Positions 32,666 to 40,522 of a DNA stretch of 45,591 nt are shown piece after piece; position 1 is the first letter of the stretch; each line of letters starts with the position of its first letter. The notes under the pieces were generated by a model. It was given only the letters and a program-made list of their open reading frames with translations. It searched no databases and was not told the origin of the DNA. The DNA is from Solobacterium sp. (GTDB taxonomy: Bacteria > Bacillota_I > Bacilli_A > Erysipelotrichales > Erysipelotrichaceae). The stretch spans positions 1 through 45,591 of the forward strand of contig JAFUCL010000045.1 of NCBI GenBank assembly GCA_017459725.1, written 5' to 3'. The position numbers were made by a program, and so were the translations under genes.

Positions 32666-34099
32666 ATGAAAGCATTTATGGATAAGGATTTCCTGCTTGA
32701 GACGGAAACCGCAAAACATCTGTTCCATGACTATGCGGATGCTATGCCGCTGGTCGACTACCACTGCCATATTTCTCCGAAAGAGATTTATGAAAACAGA
32801 CGCTTCAACAATCTGGCTGAAGTATGGCTGGGCGGAAAGAACCCGGACGGAACCTATTTCGGTGATCACTACAAGTGGCGTGTTATGCGTTCCAACGGTG
32901 TGCCGGAAGACTACATCACAGGCGATAAACCTGACTATGAGCGTTTCCTGAAGTTCGTTGAGGCGCTTGAAATGGCCATCGGCAACCCGATGTATCACTG
33001 GACCAACCTTGAACTGCACAAGTTCTTCGGTGTTGAAGAACCGCTGACACTGGCAAATGCCAAGGAAGTCTGGGACAAGTGCAATGATATGCTGCAGCAT
33101 GATCCGAAGATGACAGTCAGAGGTCTGATCGAGCAGTCCAACGTTGCCTTCATCGGTACAACGGATGATCCGATCGATACACTGGAATGGCATGAAAAGA
33201 TTGCCGCTGATGATTCCATCACAGTTAAGGTATGTCCTTCATACCGTCCTGACAAAGCCCTCAACATCAGCAAGGAAGGCTTTGCGGAATACATCGGCAA
33301 GCTGGCCGCAAGTGTCGGCAAGACACAGCTGACTTCCGCACAGGAAGTTATTGATGCCCTGATCGAGCGTCTTGAGTTCTTTGCTTCCCTGGGCTGCAGA
33401 GCAAGCGACCACGGTCTGGATTACATTCCGTTCCGCTGCGGAACCATTGAAGAAGCAAACGCTGCTTTCTGCAAGGTCATGAAGGGTGAATGCATCACAA
33501 CCGAAGAGGCAGAGGTTTACCAGACAGCTGTGCTGATGGCTCTCGGCAAGGCATACCACCGTCTCGGCATCGCTATGCAGATCCACTATTCCTGCATGCG
33601 CAACGCGAACACAAGAATGTTCCGCAAGCTCGGTCCGGATACCGGCTTCGATATGATTGCCCAGAATACATGCGGTGCTGATATCGCCCGTATGCTGGCA
33701 GCGCTTGATGAAACAGGCGAATGCCCGAAGACAATCCTGTATTCCCTGAATCCGGCTGACAATGAGCAGCTCGGCACTCTGCTGGGATGCTTCCAGAGCG
33801 ATGAGGTTCCGGGTAAGATCCAGCTCGGTTCCGCATGGTGGTTCAATGATACAAAGAGCGGCATGGAAGATCAGATGAGAGCACTTGCCAACCTCGGTCT
33901 GTTCGGCAACTTCATCGGTATGCTGACAGACTCCAGATCCTTCCTGTCCTATGCACGTCATGATTACTTCCGCCGTATCATGTGCAACATGGTAGGCAAC
34001 TGGGTTGAAAACGGTGAATATCCGAACAATGATGAGTCACTGAAGAAGATCGTCACCGGTATTGCTTACAATAACGCAGCGCGTTATTTCGGCCTGTAA
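32666..34099 (+). CDS. uxaC: UxaC, glucuronate/galacturonate isomerase
   Basis: Converts D-galacturonate to D-tagaturonate and D-glucuronate to D-fructuronate. The 477-residue amidohydrolase-like barrel has the metal motif VDYHCHI (His33, His35), the GLDYIPF region, SAWWFNDTKSGM and the long C-terminal signature LTDSRSFLSYARHDYFRR. AGGAGAGG precedes ATG 32666. It has its own operator-like palindrome and a terminator, so it can be controlled apart from uxaBA-eda. Confidence 0.97.
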   Translation: MKAFMDKDFLLETETAKHLFHDYADAMPLVDYHCHISPKEIYENRRFNNLAEVWLGGKNPDGTYFGDHYKWRVMRSNGVPEDYITGDKPDYERFLKFVEALEMAIGNPMYHWTNLELHKFFGVEEPLTLANAKEVWDKCNDMLQHDPKMTVRGLIEQSNVAFIGTTDDPIDTLEWHEKIAADDSITVKVCPSYRPDKALNISKEGFAEYIGKLAASVGKTQLTSAQEVIDALIERLEFFASLGCRASDHGLDYIPFRCGTIEEANAAFCKVMKGECITTEEAEVYQTAVLMALGKAYHRLGIAMQIHYSCMRNANTRMFRKLGPDTGFDMIAQNTCGADIARMLAALDETGECPKTILYSLNPADNEQLGTLLGCFQSDEVPGKIQLGSAWWFNDTKSGMEDQMRALANLGLFGNFIGMLTDSRSFLSYARHDYFRRIMCNMVGNWVENGEYPNNDESLKKIVTGIAYNNAARYFGL

Positions 34100-34106
34100 A
34101 CTGGTT

Positions 34107-34147
34107 AAGGGGTTCGTAACGGTTCAGACCGCTGCGGACCCTTTTTT
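34107..34147 (+). terminator. Intrinsic terminator of uxaC
   Basis: AAGGGGTTCG (34107-34116) pairs with CGGACCCTTT (34135-34144) with two G-U pairs. A second small stem CGGT/ACCG sits inside the loop, and six T follow (34142-34147). Confidence 0.85.
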
Positions 34148-34229
34148 CTGACACAATTACCAAACAAATGACTATTCAGTTTGACGGCTGTATGGTTTAT
34201 CATTTAAGAGTTGAAAAGAGGAGGCAGAT

Positions 34230-35888
34230 ATGAAAATTTCACCACTGCAGGAAGCACGGCTGAAGTACACACCGAAGCTTCCGGGTATGCTCAGACACGG
34301 CATTTCCGAAATCTGTGTGAAGGAAGGCGCAGAGACACAGAGTGTCGCTGACCAGGATAAGATCAAGGCGCTTTTCCCGAATACATACGGCAAGAAAGAA
34401 ATCACATTTGAAAAGGGAACAAATACTTCTGCAGCCAAGAAGCAGGTTGTCGGTGTTATTCTCTCCGGCGGACAGGCTCCGGGCGGACACAACGTCGTCT
34501 GCGGTCTGTATGATGCACTGAAGGCAACTGACCGGGAGAATGTTCTCATCGGTTTCAAGAACGGTCCGAGCGGACTGCTGGATGACGACTATCTGGTATT
34601 TGACGATGAATACATCGATCAGTACAGAAACACCGGCGGATTTGATATCATCGGTTCCGGCAGAACAAAGCTGGAAACAGAAGAACAGTTTGCGGTAGCT
34701 GCTGAAGTCGCTAAGAAGCACGGCATTACGGCTATTGTCATCATCGGCGGTGATGACTCCAATACAAACGCTGCCGTTCTCGCTGAGTACTTCGCTGCTC
34801 ATGAGACAGGTGTTCAGGTTATCGGATGCCCGAAGACAATTGACGGCGACCTGAAGAATGAAGATATCGAATGCTCTTTCGGTTTCGATACAGCAACCAA
34901 GACATACAGTGAGCTGATCGGCAACATTGAGCGTGATGCGAACTCTGCCAAGAAATACTGGCACTTCATCAAGGTTATGGGACGTTCTGCTTCCCATGTA
35001 GCTCTTGAATGTGCACTTGAGACACAGCCGAATATCTGCCTCGTTTCCGAGGAAGTGGCTGCGAAGAAGATGTCTCTGTCCCAGATTGCGGACTATATCG
35101 CTGATTCCGTTGAGAAGAGAGCTGCCAACGGCATGAACTTCGGTGTTGCGATTATTCCGGAAGGTGTTGTTGAATTTGTACCGGAATTCTCCGTACTGAT
35201 TCAGGAAATCAACGAACTGCTGGCCGGCTCCAAGGCTGAGGAATTCAATGCGCTTGCCACATGGAAAGACAAGTATGCATTCATTGAGAACGGTCTGACA
35301 GCTGAGTCCATGGCTGTATTTGCAATTCTGCCTGAATCCATTCAGCAGCAGCTCTTCCTGGAAAGAGATCCGCACGGCAACGTACAGGTATCCCTGATTG
35401 AATCCGAGAAGCTGTTCTCCGCTCTTGTTAAGGCTAAGCTCGACGAGAGAAAGAAAGCCGGCACATACAAGGGCAAGTTCAGTGCGCAGCATCATTTCTT
35501 CGGTTATGAAGGAAGATGCGCATTCCCGTCCAACTTCGATGCGGATTACTGCTATTCCCTCGGCTACAATGCATTCATGCTGATCCAGTACGGCTACAAC
35601 GGATATCTGTCCAAGATTGCCAACCTGTCCAAGCCTGCAGATGAATGGACAGCAGGCGGCATGCCCATCACCAAGATGATGAACATGGAAAGAAGACACG
35701 GTGAAGACAAGCCGGTTATCAGAAAAGCTCTGGTTGAACTGGATGGCAAGCCGTTCAAGTACTTCGAAGCACACAGAGATGCATGGGCAGTTGAAACCGC
35801 TTATACATACCCGGGTGCGATTCAGTACTACGGACCGGCTGAAGTCTGTGATCTGACCACAAGAACACTGGCTCTGGAAAAAGAGTAA
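34230..35888 (+). CDS. pfp: Diphosphate-fructose-6-phosphate 1-phosphotransferase (PPi-PFK)
   Basis: Phosphorylates fructose-6-phosphate reversibly with pyrophosphate instead of ATP. The 552 residues belong to the long PFP clade, clearly above the 320 of ATP-PFK. Landmarks: [15 protein letters not shown] (76-90), [11 protein letters not shown] with GGDD 173-176 (the second Asp marks PPi use), [10 protein letters not shown] (201-210) with the PPi-type Lys, and [22 protein letters not shown] precedes ATG 34230. It is separated from uxaC by a terminator, so co-regulation with pectin use is not shown. Confidence 0.95.
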   Translation: MKISPLQEARLKYTPKLPGMLRHGISEICVKEGAETQSVADQDKIKALFPNTYGKKEITFEKGTNTSAAKKQVVGVILSGGQAPGGHNVVCGLYDALKATDRENVLIGFKNGPSGLLDDDYLVFDDEYIDQYRNTGGFDIIGSGRTKLETEEQFAVAAEVAKKHGITAIVIIGGDDSNTNAAVLAEYFAAHETGVQVIGCPKTIDGDLKNEDIECSFGFDTATKTYSELIGNIERDANSAKKYWHFIKVMGRSASHVALECALETQPNICLVSEEVAAKKMSLSQIADYIADSVEKRAANGMNFGVAIIPEGVVEFVPEFSVLIQEINELLAGSKAEEFNALATWKDKYAFIENGLTAESMAVFAILPESIQQQLFLERDPHGNVQVSLIESEKLFSALVKAKLDERKKAGTYKGKFSAQHHFFGYEGRCAFPSNFDADYCYSLGYNAFMLIQYGYNGYLSKIANLSKPADEWTAGGMPITKMMNMERRHGEDKPVIRKALVELDGKPFKYFEAHRDAWAVETAYTYPGAIQYYGPAEVCDLTTRTLALEKE

Positions 35889-35988
35889 AAGCCAAACGAA
35901 AACAACTGGGACCAAATGGCGGGTGCTCATAAGAAAGTTTTGACAAAAATAATCTGGGCATCTGTCTGAAGGGTTGGTAAACTAATAG

Positions 35989-36024
35989 AATCGGATTACT
36001 GTGCTATACAGTAATCCGATTTTG
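35989..36024 (+). terminator. Strong intrinsic terminator downstream of pfp
   Basis: AATCGGATTACTGT (35989-36002) pairs perfectly with ACAGTAATCCGATT (36008-36021), loop GCTAT, then TT and G. It lies 100 bases past the pfp stop; the stretch between holds no clear feature. Confidence 0.88.
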
Positions 36025-36046
36025 TCTTATGGGGTTGAAAGAGATG

Positions 36047-36083
36047 AAAAAGCCAGGAGCTAATCGCGTGTCAGTTCCTGGCT
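36047..36083 (-). terminator. Intrinsic terminator of the hxlR-like gene
   Basis: On the minus strand AGCCAGGAACT pairs with AGCTCCTGGCT (36051-36061 with 36073-36083), followed by four T (36047-36050). It lies 70 bases past the stop codon. Confidence 0.75.
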
Positions 36084-36152
36084 ATGTAAGGATCATGTTC
36101 AATTAACTAATACGGTCAAAATGGGTATTCACCTCAAACTCGGGGCATTGCT

Positions 36153-36539
36153 TTACTTTTTAGCTCGTTTTGCTTCGCTGACCACCAGATCCATCTGATC
36201 TTTTCCCCATTCATGGATCTGCTTCAATATAGGGATCAGTGTCCTGCCGCGCTCTGAGAGGGAATACTCAACTCTCGGAGGAATAGAATCATAATTCTTC
36301 CGCTCGATTAGATAGCTTCGCTCCAGTTCCCGAAGAGACTGCGTCAGCATTATATTGGTTATCAGAGGAATACCCCGTTTTAATTCATTGTAGCGGAGCG
36401 TCCCTTCGTCAGCCAGATGCCACAGGATCGGCAGCTTCCACCGTTGACCGAGAATTGACATCGTATAAAGGACCGGGCATATTTCATCGGAAGTCTTCTC
36501 GCCGGATTCCAAAAGTTCAGTCAGGTCTTCTGCTTTCAT
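36153..36539 (-). CDS. HxlR-family winged-helix regulator
   Basis: A 128-residue MarR-like dimeric regulator of the HxlR/YodB type, often responding to electrophiles or quinones through a cysteine. Cys21 lies in the conserved DEICPVLYTMSILGQRWK opening, followed by the winged helix (LRYNELKRGIP, TNIMLTQSLRELE) and RVEYSLSERGRTL. GGAGGAT precedes ATG 36539. It is divergent from a nitroreductase and two flavin reductases and probably controls them. Confidence 0.88.
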   Translation of the reverse strand: MKAEDLTELLESGEKTSDEICPVLYTMSILGQRWKLPILWHLADEGTLRYNELKRGIPLITNIMLTQSLRELERSYLIERKNYDSIPPRVEYSLSERGRTLIPILKQIHEWGKDQMDLVVSEAKRAKK

Positions 36540-36590
36540 CTTATCCTCCAATCTAAGGCAGAAAAAACTGCGTACTATCATTTACCTTCC

Positions 36591-36621
36591 TTGCTTGCTA
36601 TAGTACATCCTGCAAGTGCAA
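36591..36621. promoter_or_regulatory. Candidate HxlR operator in the divergent promoter
   Basis: TTGCTTGC (36591-36598) faces GCAAGTGCAA (36612-36621); the exact arms CTTGC and GCAAG have 13 bases between. TATAGT (36599-36604) lies inside and could be a -10. Position between the regulator and the nitroreductase fits an autoregulated switch. Confidence 0.45.
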
Positions 36622-36643
36622 TAATCAAGAGGAGGCATCAAAA

Positions 36644-37162
36644 ATGGAATTTCTGAATCTATGCAAGGAACGTTATTCCGTACGACAGTACGATGCACGC
36701 CCAGTAGAAAGCGATAAATTGGCGATGGTTCTGGAGGCAGGACGTCTTGCCCCTACAGCGTGCAATTATCAGCCCCAGCGGATCTTTGTGATACACAGTG
36801 AAGAAGCTCGTGCGAAACTTGCTGCGCTTACCCGTATGAGCTATGGCGCTCCTGTCAGCCTGCTTGTCTGCTATGACAAGAATGAGAGCTGGAAAAACAC
36901 ACCGAAGTCTTTTGGAGAGGACTACGACGGTGGCGAAATGGATGCCTGCATCGTCGGAACGCAGATGATGAACATGGCAACGGAGCTTGGTCTCGGTACG
37001 CTGTGGGCAAGAGGCTTCAATGCACAGCAGATCCATGACGCTTTTAGTCTGCCGGAGAATATTGTGGTTTCCTTCCTTCTGGACATCGGCTATCCTGCAT
37101 CAGACAGTGTGAACCGTCACACGCCCAGAAAAGAGCTGTCCGACACTGTAACAGAACTGTAA
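36644..37162 (+). CDS. Nitroreductase-family FMN oxidoreductase
   Basis: An FMN-dependent NAD(P)H oxidoreductase of 172 residues. It has the family's opening KERYSVRQYDARPVE (FMN phosphate contact), LAPTACNYQPQRIFVI, a GAPVSLLVCYD central strand, the dimer helix DACIVGTQMMNMATELGLGTLW, and RGFNAQQ. AGAGGAGG precedes ATG 36644. It leads an operon with two flavodoxin-like reductases (gap of 14 bases) and probably reduces quinones or nitro compounds under HxlR control. Confidence 0.9.
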   Translation: MEFLNLCKERYSVRQYDARPVESDKLAMVLEAGRLAPTACNYQPQRIFVIHSEEARAKLAALTRMSYGAPVSLLVCYDKNESWKNTPKSFGEDYDGGEMDACIVGTQMMNMATELGLGTLWARGFNAQQIHDAFSLPENIVVSFLLDIGYPASDSVNRHTPRKELSDTVTEL

Positions 37163-37176
37163 AGGAGAAGTACATC

Positions 37177-37851
37177 ATGAAAGCAATCTTTATCAATGGA
37201 AGTCCCCGAAAAAACTGGAATACGGCTCAAATGCTGGACAACGCCATGCAGGGTACCGCAGATGCCGGTTTTGAGGTAGAACGAGTCAACCTGTTTGATT
37301 ATGAGTTTACCGGGTGCAAGAGCTGCTTCGCCTGTAAGATCAAAAACAGCAAGACAAACGGGATCTGTGCCATCCGCGACAGCATCCGGCCTGTGATTGA
37401 AAAATGTCAGGATTCGGACGTGATCGTTATCGGCAGCCCTGTCTATTTCGGCTATCCGACGGGCTCGGTACGCTCGCTGGTGGAACGGCTGCTGTTTCCA
37501 CTGGACACCTATCTTTTTGACGAACAGGGCAACCGGATGAAGGTGCCGCATAAGCCGGTGCAGACGGCTCTCATCTACACCATGAACTGTCCGGAGAAGC
37601 TCTCTCATAAGGTTGGCTATGATACGCTGCTTGGATTTACCGGAACAGAAATGGGAAGACTGTATGGATACAACGAGATTCTTTGCAGTTATGAGACCCT
37701 CCAGTTTAAGGATTACTCCCGCTATGACATGAACCTGTTTTCCGAAGAGCAGCGCAAAGAACGTCATGAGACGCAATTCCCGGTCGATCTGCAGAACGCA
37801 TATGATCTGGGCAAACGTCTGGCACAGAAAGCAGTGGAGGCAAACGCATGA
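37177..37851 (+). CDS. Flavodoxin-fold NAD(P)H-dependent reductase 1
   Basis: A 224-residue flavoprotein of the NADPH-dependent FMN reductase / iron-sulfur flavoprotein group. MKAIFINGSPRKNWNTAQML is the FMN phosphate loop, GCKSCFACK (48-56) with a later Cys is the cysteine cluster of this group, and SPVYFGYPTGSVRSLVERL binds the isoalloxazine ring. The end overlaps the next start by four bases (ATGA). It is a close paralogue of the next gene. Confidence 0.88.
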   Translation: MKAIFINGSPRKNWNTAQMLDNAMQGTADAGFEVERVNLFDYEFTGCKSCFACKIKNSKTNGICAIRDSIRPVIEKCQDSDVIVIGSPVYFGYPTGSVRSLVERLLFPLDTYLFDEQGNRMKVPHKPVQTALIYTMNCPEKLSHKVGYDTLLGFTGTEMGRLYGYNEILCSYETLQFKDYSRYDMNLFSEEQRKERHETQFPVDLQNAYDLGKRLAQKAVEANA

Positions 37852-38486
37852 AGATCGTAGCCGTGAACGGCGGTCCTCGCAAAAACTGCAACACAGCCCA
37901 GCTGCTGGACTCATTTCTGAATGGTGTCAGAGAAGCAGCACCGGATGCAGAAATAGAAGTGATCCATCTCTACGATTACCTGTATACCGGCTGTAAAAGC
38001 TGCTTTGCCTGTCAGCTGACGGCAAACAGGGAGAATCTCGGATGTCGGGTAAAGGACAGTATCACCGATCTTTTGAAGGACACATTTCATGCAGATGGCA
38101 TCGTCTTTGCCTCGCCGATTTATTATCTGAACGTCACCGCCCAGCTCCGCGCCTTCTGGGAGCGGCTGCTCTACCCCGGACACTCTCCGAAGAAGATTCC
38201 GACTGCCGTCATTTACACGATGAACATGAATGAGGCGCAGGAGCAAAAGTTTGCCGCAAGTCCTCTGCAAATCATCGACATGTATCTGACAGACTGCTTT
38301 GGTATGCCGCCGGAGACGATTCACTCCTACAACACTTTCCAGTTCAACGACCGTCCGGCTCTGAATGAAGATTTCAGACGGCCTGTGGAGGAAAAGAAAA
38401 AGCACCGGGAAGAGCAGTTCCCCAAGGATCTGCAAGCCGCATTTATCTCAGGAAAACAGATGGTGCTTAGAATACAGAATCTCTAA
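37848..38486 (+). CDS. Flavodoxin-fold NAD(P)H-dependent reductase 2
   Basis: A 212-residue paralogue of the preceding protein with the same landmarks: AVNGGPRKNCNTAQLL, GCKSCFACQ and a later Cys, SPIYYLNVTAQLRAFWERLLYPG and the ending EEQFPKDLQAAFISGKQM, which matches ETQFPVDLQNAYDLGKRL of paralogue 1. Tandem duplication and four-base overlap suggest the two act together, perhaps as a heterodimer. Confidence 0.88.
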   Translation: MKIVAVNGGPRKNCNTAQLLDSFLNGVREAAPDAEIEVIHLYDYLYTGCKSCFACQLTANRENLGCRVKDSITDLLKDTFHADGIVFASPIYYLNVTAQLRAFWERLLYPGHSPKKIPTAVIYTMNMNEAQEQKFAASPLQIIDMYLTDCFGMPPETIHSYNTFQFNDRPALNEDFRRPVEEKKKHREEQFPKDLQAAFISGKQMVLRIQNL

Positions 38487-38493
38487 AGTATGA

Positions 38494-38520
38494 CACAGCC
38501 ACTGATTTTCAGTGGCTGTG
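38494..38520 (+). terminator. Hairpin after the flavin reductase operon
   Basis: CACAGCCACTGA (38494-38505) pairs perfectly with TCAGTGGCTGTG (38509-38520). The following sequence is only mildly T-rich, so termination may be partial. Confidence 0.55.
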
Positions 38521-38546
38521 AGCTTATTTGTGAGTTTATTAAAGAA

Positions 38547-38573
38547 GGCGGCTCATGATCTCATGAAGCCGCC
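38547..38573 (-). terminator. Minus-strand hairpin terminator at the end of the small peptide ORF
   Basis: GGCGGC (38547-38552) pairs with GCCGCC (38568-38573), with TCATGA/TCATGA pairing inside. On the minus strand TTCTTT follows. This would end a minus-strand transcript that includes the small ORF 38553-38678. Confidence 0.5.
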
Positions 38574-38678
38574 CAGACTCTCACCGGCCATCTGAAATAT
38601 GCCCTTGATCACTCCAGTCCCAGCAGTGATCAGGGCCAAAATATCTCCATTACAATCAGGATCGCTATAGAATTCCAT
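38553..38678 (-). CDS. Hypothetical 41-residue peptide, uncertain
   Basis: An ATG-to-TGA frame encoding 41 residues: an acidic start (EFYSDPDCNGD) and then an uncharged Gly/Ala/Ile-rich segment (ILALITAGTGVIKG, then IFQMAG, SLGGFMRS) that could form an amphipathic or membrane helix. It ends within a minus-strand hairpin terminator. No good ribosome binding site is visible and I know no family. It could be a bacteriocin-like or toxin-like peptide, a gene remnant, or chance. Confidence 0.22.
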   Translation of the reverse strand: MEFYSDPDCNGDILALITAGTGVIKGIFQMAGESLGGFMRS

Positions 38679-38862
38679 GTATGCTGCATAAAGATGAAGA
38701 CGATGCAGCCAAAAACAATGAGTGCAAGAATGTCAGCATTCTTGGTGAGCGTATAAATTGGAAAGCGTGAAAACGCGTAGCTCACACGAAGTGTGATTTC
38801 TGGGTTTGGGAGGTGTTCCCAACGAGCCGGTGCAGAAATTGGCGCAGGTCCGATTCCGGACA

Positions 38863-38942
38863 TGCTTGCCAATTTGCAAAACCTGTATGTGCAGGCCCTG
38901 CTTGCCAAGTAGTAAACATGGACGGCAATGCACTGCTTGCCA
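38863..38942. repeat. Three evenly spaced TGCTTGCCA repeats
   Basis: TGCTTGCCA occurs at 38863-38871, 38899-38907 and 38934-38942, at intervals of 36 and 35 bases. Partial similarity extends about 15 bases past each copy (an AAAC-C/A-T pattern). The array ends 27 bases before a strong promoter. They may be regulator sites or remnants of a tandem repeat. The rest of 38,640-38,960 shows no convincing gene. Confidence 0.45.
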
Positions 38943-38969
38943 GGTACTGAAACCTTGTGCAGCAGGACG

Positions 38970-38997
38970 TTGACGCCAAAAACCGTGCTGGTACAAT
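38970..38997 (+). promoter_or_regulatory. Strong extended -10 promoter of the candidate ncRNA
   Basis: TTGACG (38970-38975), 16 bases, and TACAAT (38992-38997), with TGG directly before the -10 (38989-38991) forming an extended -10 element. Transcription would start near 39,004. No open reading frame with a ribosome binding site follows. Confidence 0.7.
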
Positions 38998-39003
38998 TAC
39001 GAT

Positions 39004-39234
39004 GGTCCTGAAAAGGATTCTTTGGGGAAATCGGGTTTGCCTGATTCGTTGATCGGTTCCCGTCCCTGAGTTTACCGGGTTCCGATATGGTATCTGTCCG
39101 ACAGGATGGATACGGTAAGGCTGTATCAGGGCAGCCGTCGGCTGTTTGATAGCCGGGTTACATAGAAGCATATCAGCAAAGGCGGGCTTCCATGCTCGTC
39201 TGTTGGTGCGTTTCTATGTGACCCGGCTCTTTTT
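39004..39234 (+). ncRNA. Candidate structured noncoding RNA, about 230 nt, family unknown
   Basis: Between the extended -10 promoter and a T-run the sequence folds by eye into six hairpins. H1: TCCT/AGGA with GAAA tetraloop (39006-39017). H2: AATCGGG/CCTGATT (39029-39046). H3: ATCGG/CCGAT and CCCG/CGGG around a TT/TT internal loop (39052-39086). H4: GTATC/GATAC (39090-39113). H5: TATCA/TGATA and CAGCC/GGCTG (39124-39151). H6 is a 78-nt arm: 39151-39167 with 39212-39228 (17 pairs, one G-U), then GCA/TGC, CAGCA/TGTTG and GGCGGGC/GCTCGTC around a six-base loop. CTTTTT ends it (39229-39234). I cannot match it to 6S, tmRNA, RNase P, SRP RNA or a riboswitch. Confidence 0.6.
39151..39234 (+). terminator. 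Long-arm intrinsic terminator of the candidate ncRNA
   Basis: The 17-pair outer stem 39151-39167/39212-39228 followed by CTTTTT is a good terminator. Its loop of 44 bases is itself largely paired. Confidence 0.75.
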
Positions 39235-39311
39235 GAGCGATAAGGCCGACAGAGCGTCCATATCTGCTATGATCTGATAGGGTTCATCCCCCTGAGTGAA
39301 CTGATGGAACA

Positions 39312-39345
39312 GGAAATGGCATGACCCGAAGATCATGCCATTTCC
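39312..39345 (-). terminator. Hairpin downstream of the CDF transporter gene
   Basis: GGAAATGGCATGA (39312-39324) pairs perfectly with TCATGCCATTTCC (39333-39345). It lies 53 bases past the CDF stop codon. The T-run is weak on both strands, so it may be a stability element instead of a full terminator. Confidence 0.5.
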
Positions 39346-39397
39346 GAAAAATTATAAAACTGTTTTACAAGCCCCGGCCGAACGGTCTCAGTTGTTT

Positions 39398-40516
39398 TTA
39401 GTTCTCCGTGAACGGTTCCACGCTGATCAGCACGGCTGTGTCCGGATACTTTTCCAGGATCTTTTCGGAGAGTTCCTTGCGGAAGGCTCTGTAGTCCCGG
39501 ACAGTGAATTCCACCAGGGCAGTGAAGCGGATCTCCCGGTATTCGGTGCTGTAGTCAAAGGCCCGCATCTGCCGGGCTCCGTCCATAGCCAGCAGTTTTT
39601 CTTCACAGTATTCCCGGGCTTCCAGGACAGCGGGATCGGTTGTGTTGACAGAATGTATGTCGAAGTTCAGATCGATGCCGCAGGCACTCCGTACGGCCCT
39701 TCTGGCATGTTCTGTGATACGTACGGCTTCATCCAGGGACAGATGATCGGGCAGGGCAATATGCACGGAACCTTCCTGGTTCAAAGGCCCGTAATTGTGC
39801 AGGATCAGATGATACGCATCCAGGATTTCCGGCTGGCGGCGGATTACCTCATAGATTTTCCGAGACAGCTCTGTATCGGTGCGCTCACCCAGCAGGGAAT
39901 TGACCGCATTCTTCAGCAGATTATTGCCGGTGCGCATCAGCAGCAGCGATACAACTGCCGCAACATAGGCGTCCGCATTGAGGTCGGTCAGCTGCACGAC
40001 AATGACACAGATCAAAGCTGCAATCGACTGGATAATGTCTATGCGCTGTTCCTGGCCGGAACCGATCAGGACATCGAAATTGTATTTCTTTCCGGTGCGC
40101 AGATGGTAGGCGGACAGCAGGAATTTTACGATAACCGAAATCACCAGAATGATGATGCCGGTGATGCTGAATTCGGTTTCCTCCGGCGTAAAGATACGTG
40201 ACACGCTTTCATAGAACAGGTTCCAGCCCGTCCACATGATGAGAATCGCAACGGCAAGTCCGGCAAGGTATTCAAGTCTGCCGTAACCGTGGGGATGCTT
40301 GGCATCGGGTGCACGCTGGGCAAGCCGGCTGGATATGACGGTGATGATGGAAGAAATGCAGTCGGAGAAGTTGTTGAAACCATCGGACATAACAGTGATG
40401 GAGTTTGCGGCAAAGCCAATCAGAATCTTGGTGCCCGCAAGCAGTGCATTGACTGTGATGCCGATTATGCCGGCTTTTGTAATCGCGGCTGTGCGTTCCG
40501 AATTTGCAGTGTTCAT
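39398..40516 (-). CDS. Cation diffusion facilitator (CDF) metal transporter
   Basis: A metal-proton antiporter of 372 residues with six membrane segments and a long cytoplasmic C-terminal part (about 190-372) containing two ferredoxin-like metal-binding folds. The membrane metal site looks unusual: TM2 has SDGFNNFSD, giving Asn48-x3-Asp52, and TM5 has GQEQRID, giving Glu156-x3-Asp160, where zinc exporters have HxxxD in TM5. This favours manganese or iron over zinc, by analogy. ATG 40516 is chosen on homology; neither it nor ATG 40537 has a ribosome binding site. It lies 33 bases after an araC-type gene on the same strand. Confidence 0.88.
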   Translation of the reverse strand: MNTANSERTAAITKAGIIGITVNALLAGTKILIGFAANSITVMSDGFNNFSDCISSIITVISSRLAQRAPDAKHPHGYGRLEYLAGLAVAILIMWTGWNLFYESVSRIFTPEETEFSITGIIILVISVIVKFLLSAYHLRTGKKYNFDVLIGSGQEQRIDIIQSIAALICVIVVQLTDLNADAYVAAVVSLLLMRTGNNLLKNAVNSLLGERTDTELSRKIYEVIRRQPEILDAYHLILHNYGPLNQEGSVHIALPDHLSLDEAVRITEHARRAVRSACGIDLNFDIHSVNTTDPAVLEAREYCEEKLLAMDGARQMRAFDYSTEYREIRFTALVEFTVRDYRAFRKELSEKILEKYPDTAVLISVEPFTEN

Positions 40517-40522
40517 ATTTGG

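Noticed and set aside
34239..35930. Long minus-strand open frame opposite pfp (also long antisense frames opposite uxaB, the binding protein and the peptidase)
   Set aside because: Composition is rich in Cys, His and Arg with no family motif; these are mirror frames of strongly biased real genes.
35940..35991. Promoter TTGACA at 35940
   Set aside because: No -10 box at a usable distance; the only TAGAAT is 40 bases away and inside the pfp terminator.
38630..38760. Minus-strand frame with a hydrophobic stretch (ALIVFGCIVFIFMQ)
   Set aside because: No start signal or recognised family, and its frame ends abruptly; treated as possible decayed coding sequence only.
38863..38942. CRISPR-like array (short repeats at 35-36 bp)
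   Set aside because: Only three 9-bp cores, no longer identical repeat, no leader and no cas genes nearby.
39004..39234. Known RNA classes: 6S RNA, tmRNA, RNase P, SRP RNA, T-box or other riboswitch
   Set aside because: No tRNA-like ends, no RNase P or SRP core motifs, no T-box sequence, no single long rod with central bubble as in 6S, and no gene directly downstream on the same strand.
39244..39324. Plus-strand frame ending DLIGFIPLSELMEQEMA, looked like a gene remnant
   Set aside because: 26 codons without a start or ribosome binding site; an open stretch this short is expected by chance.
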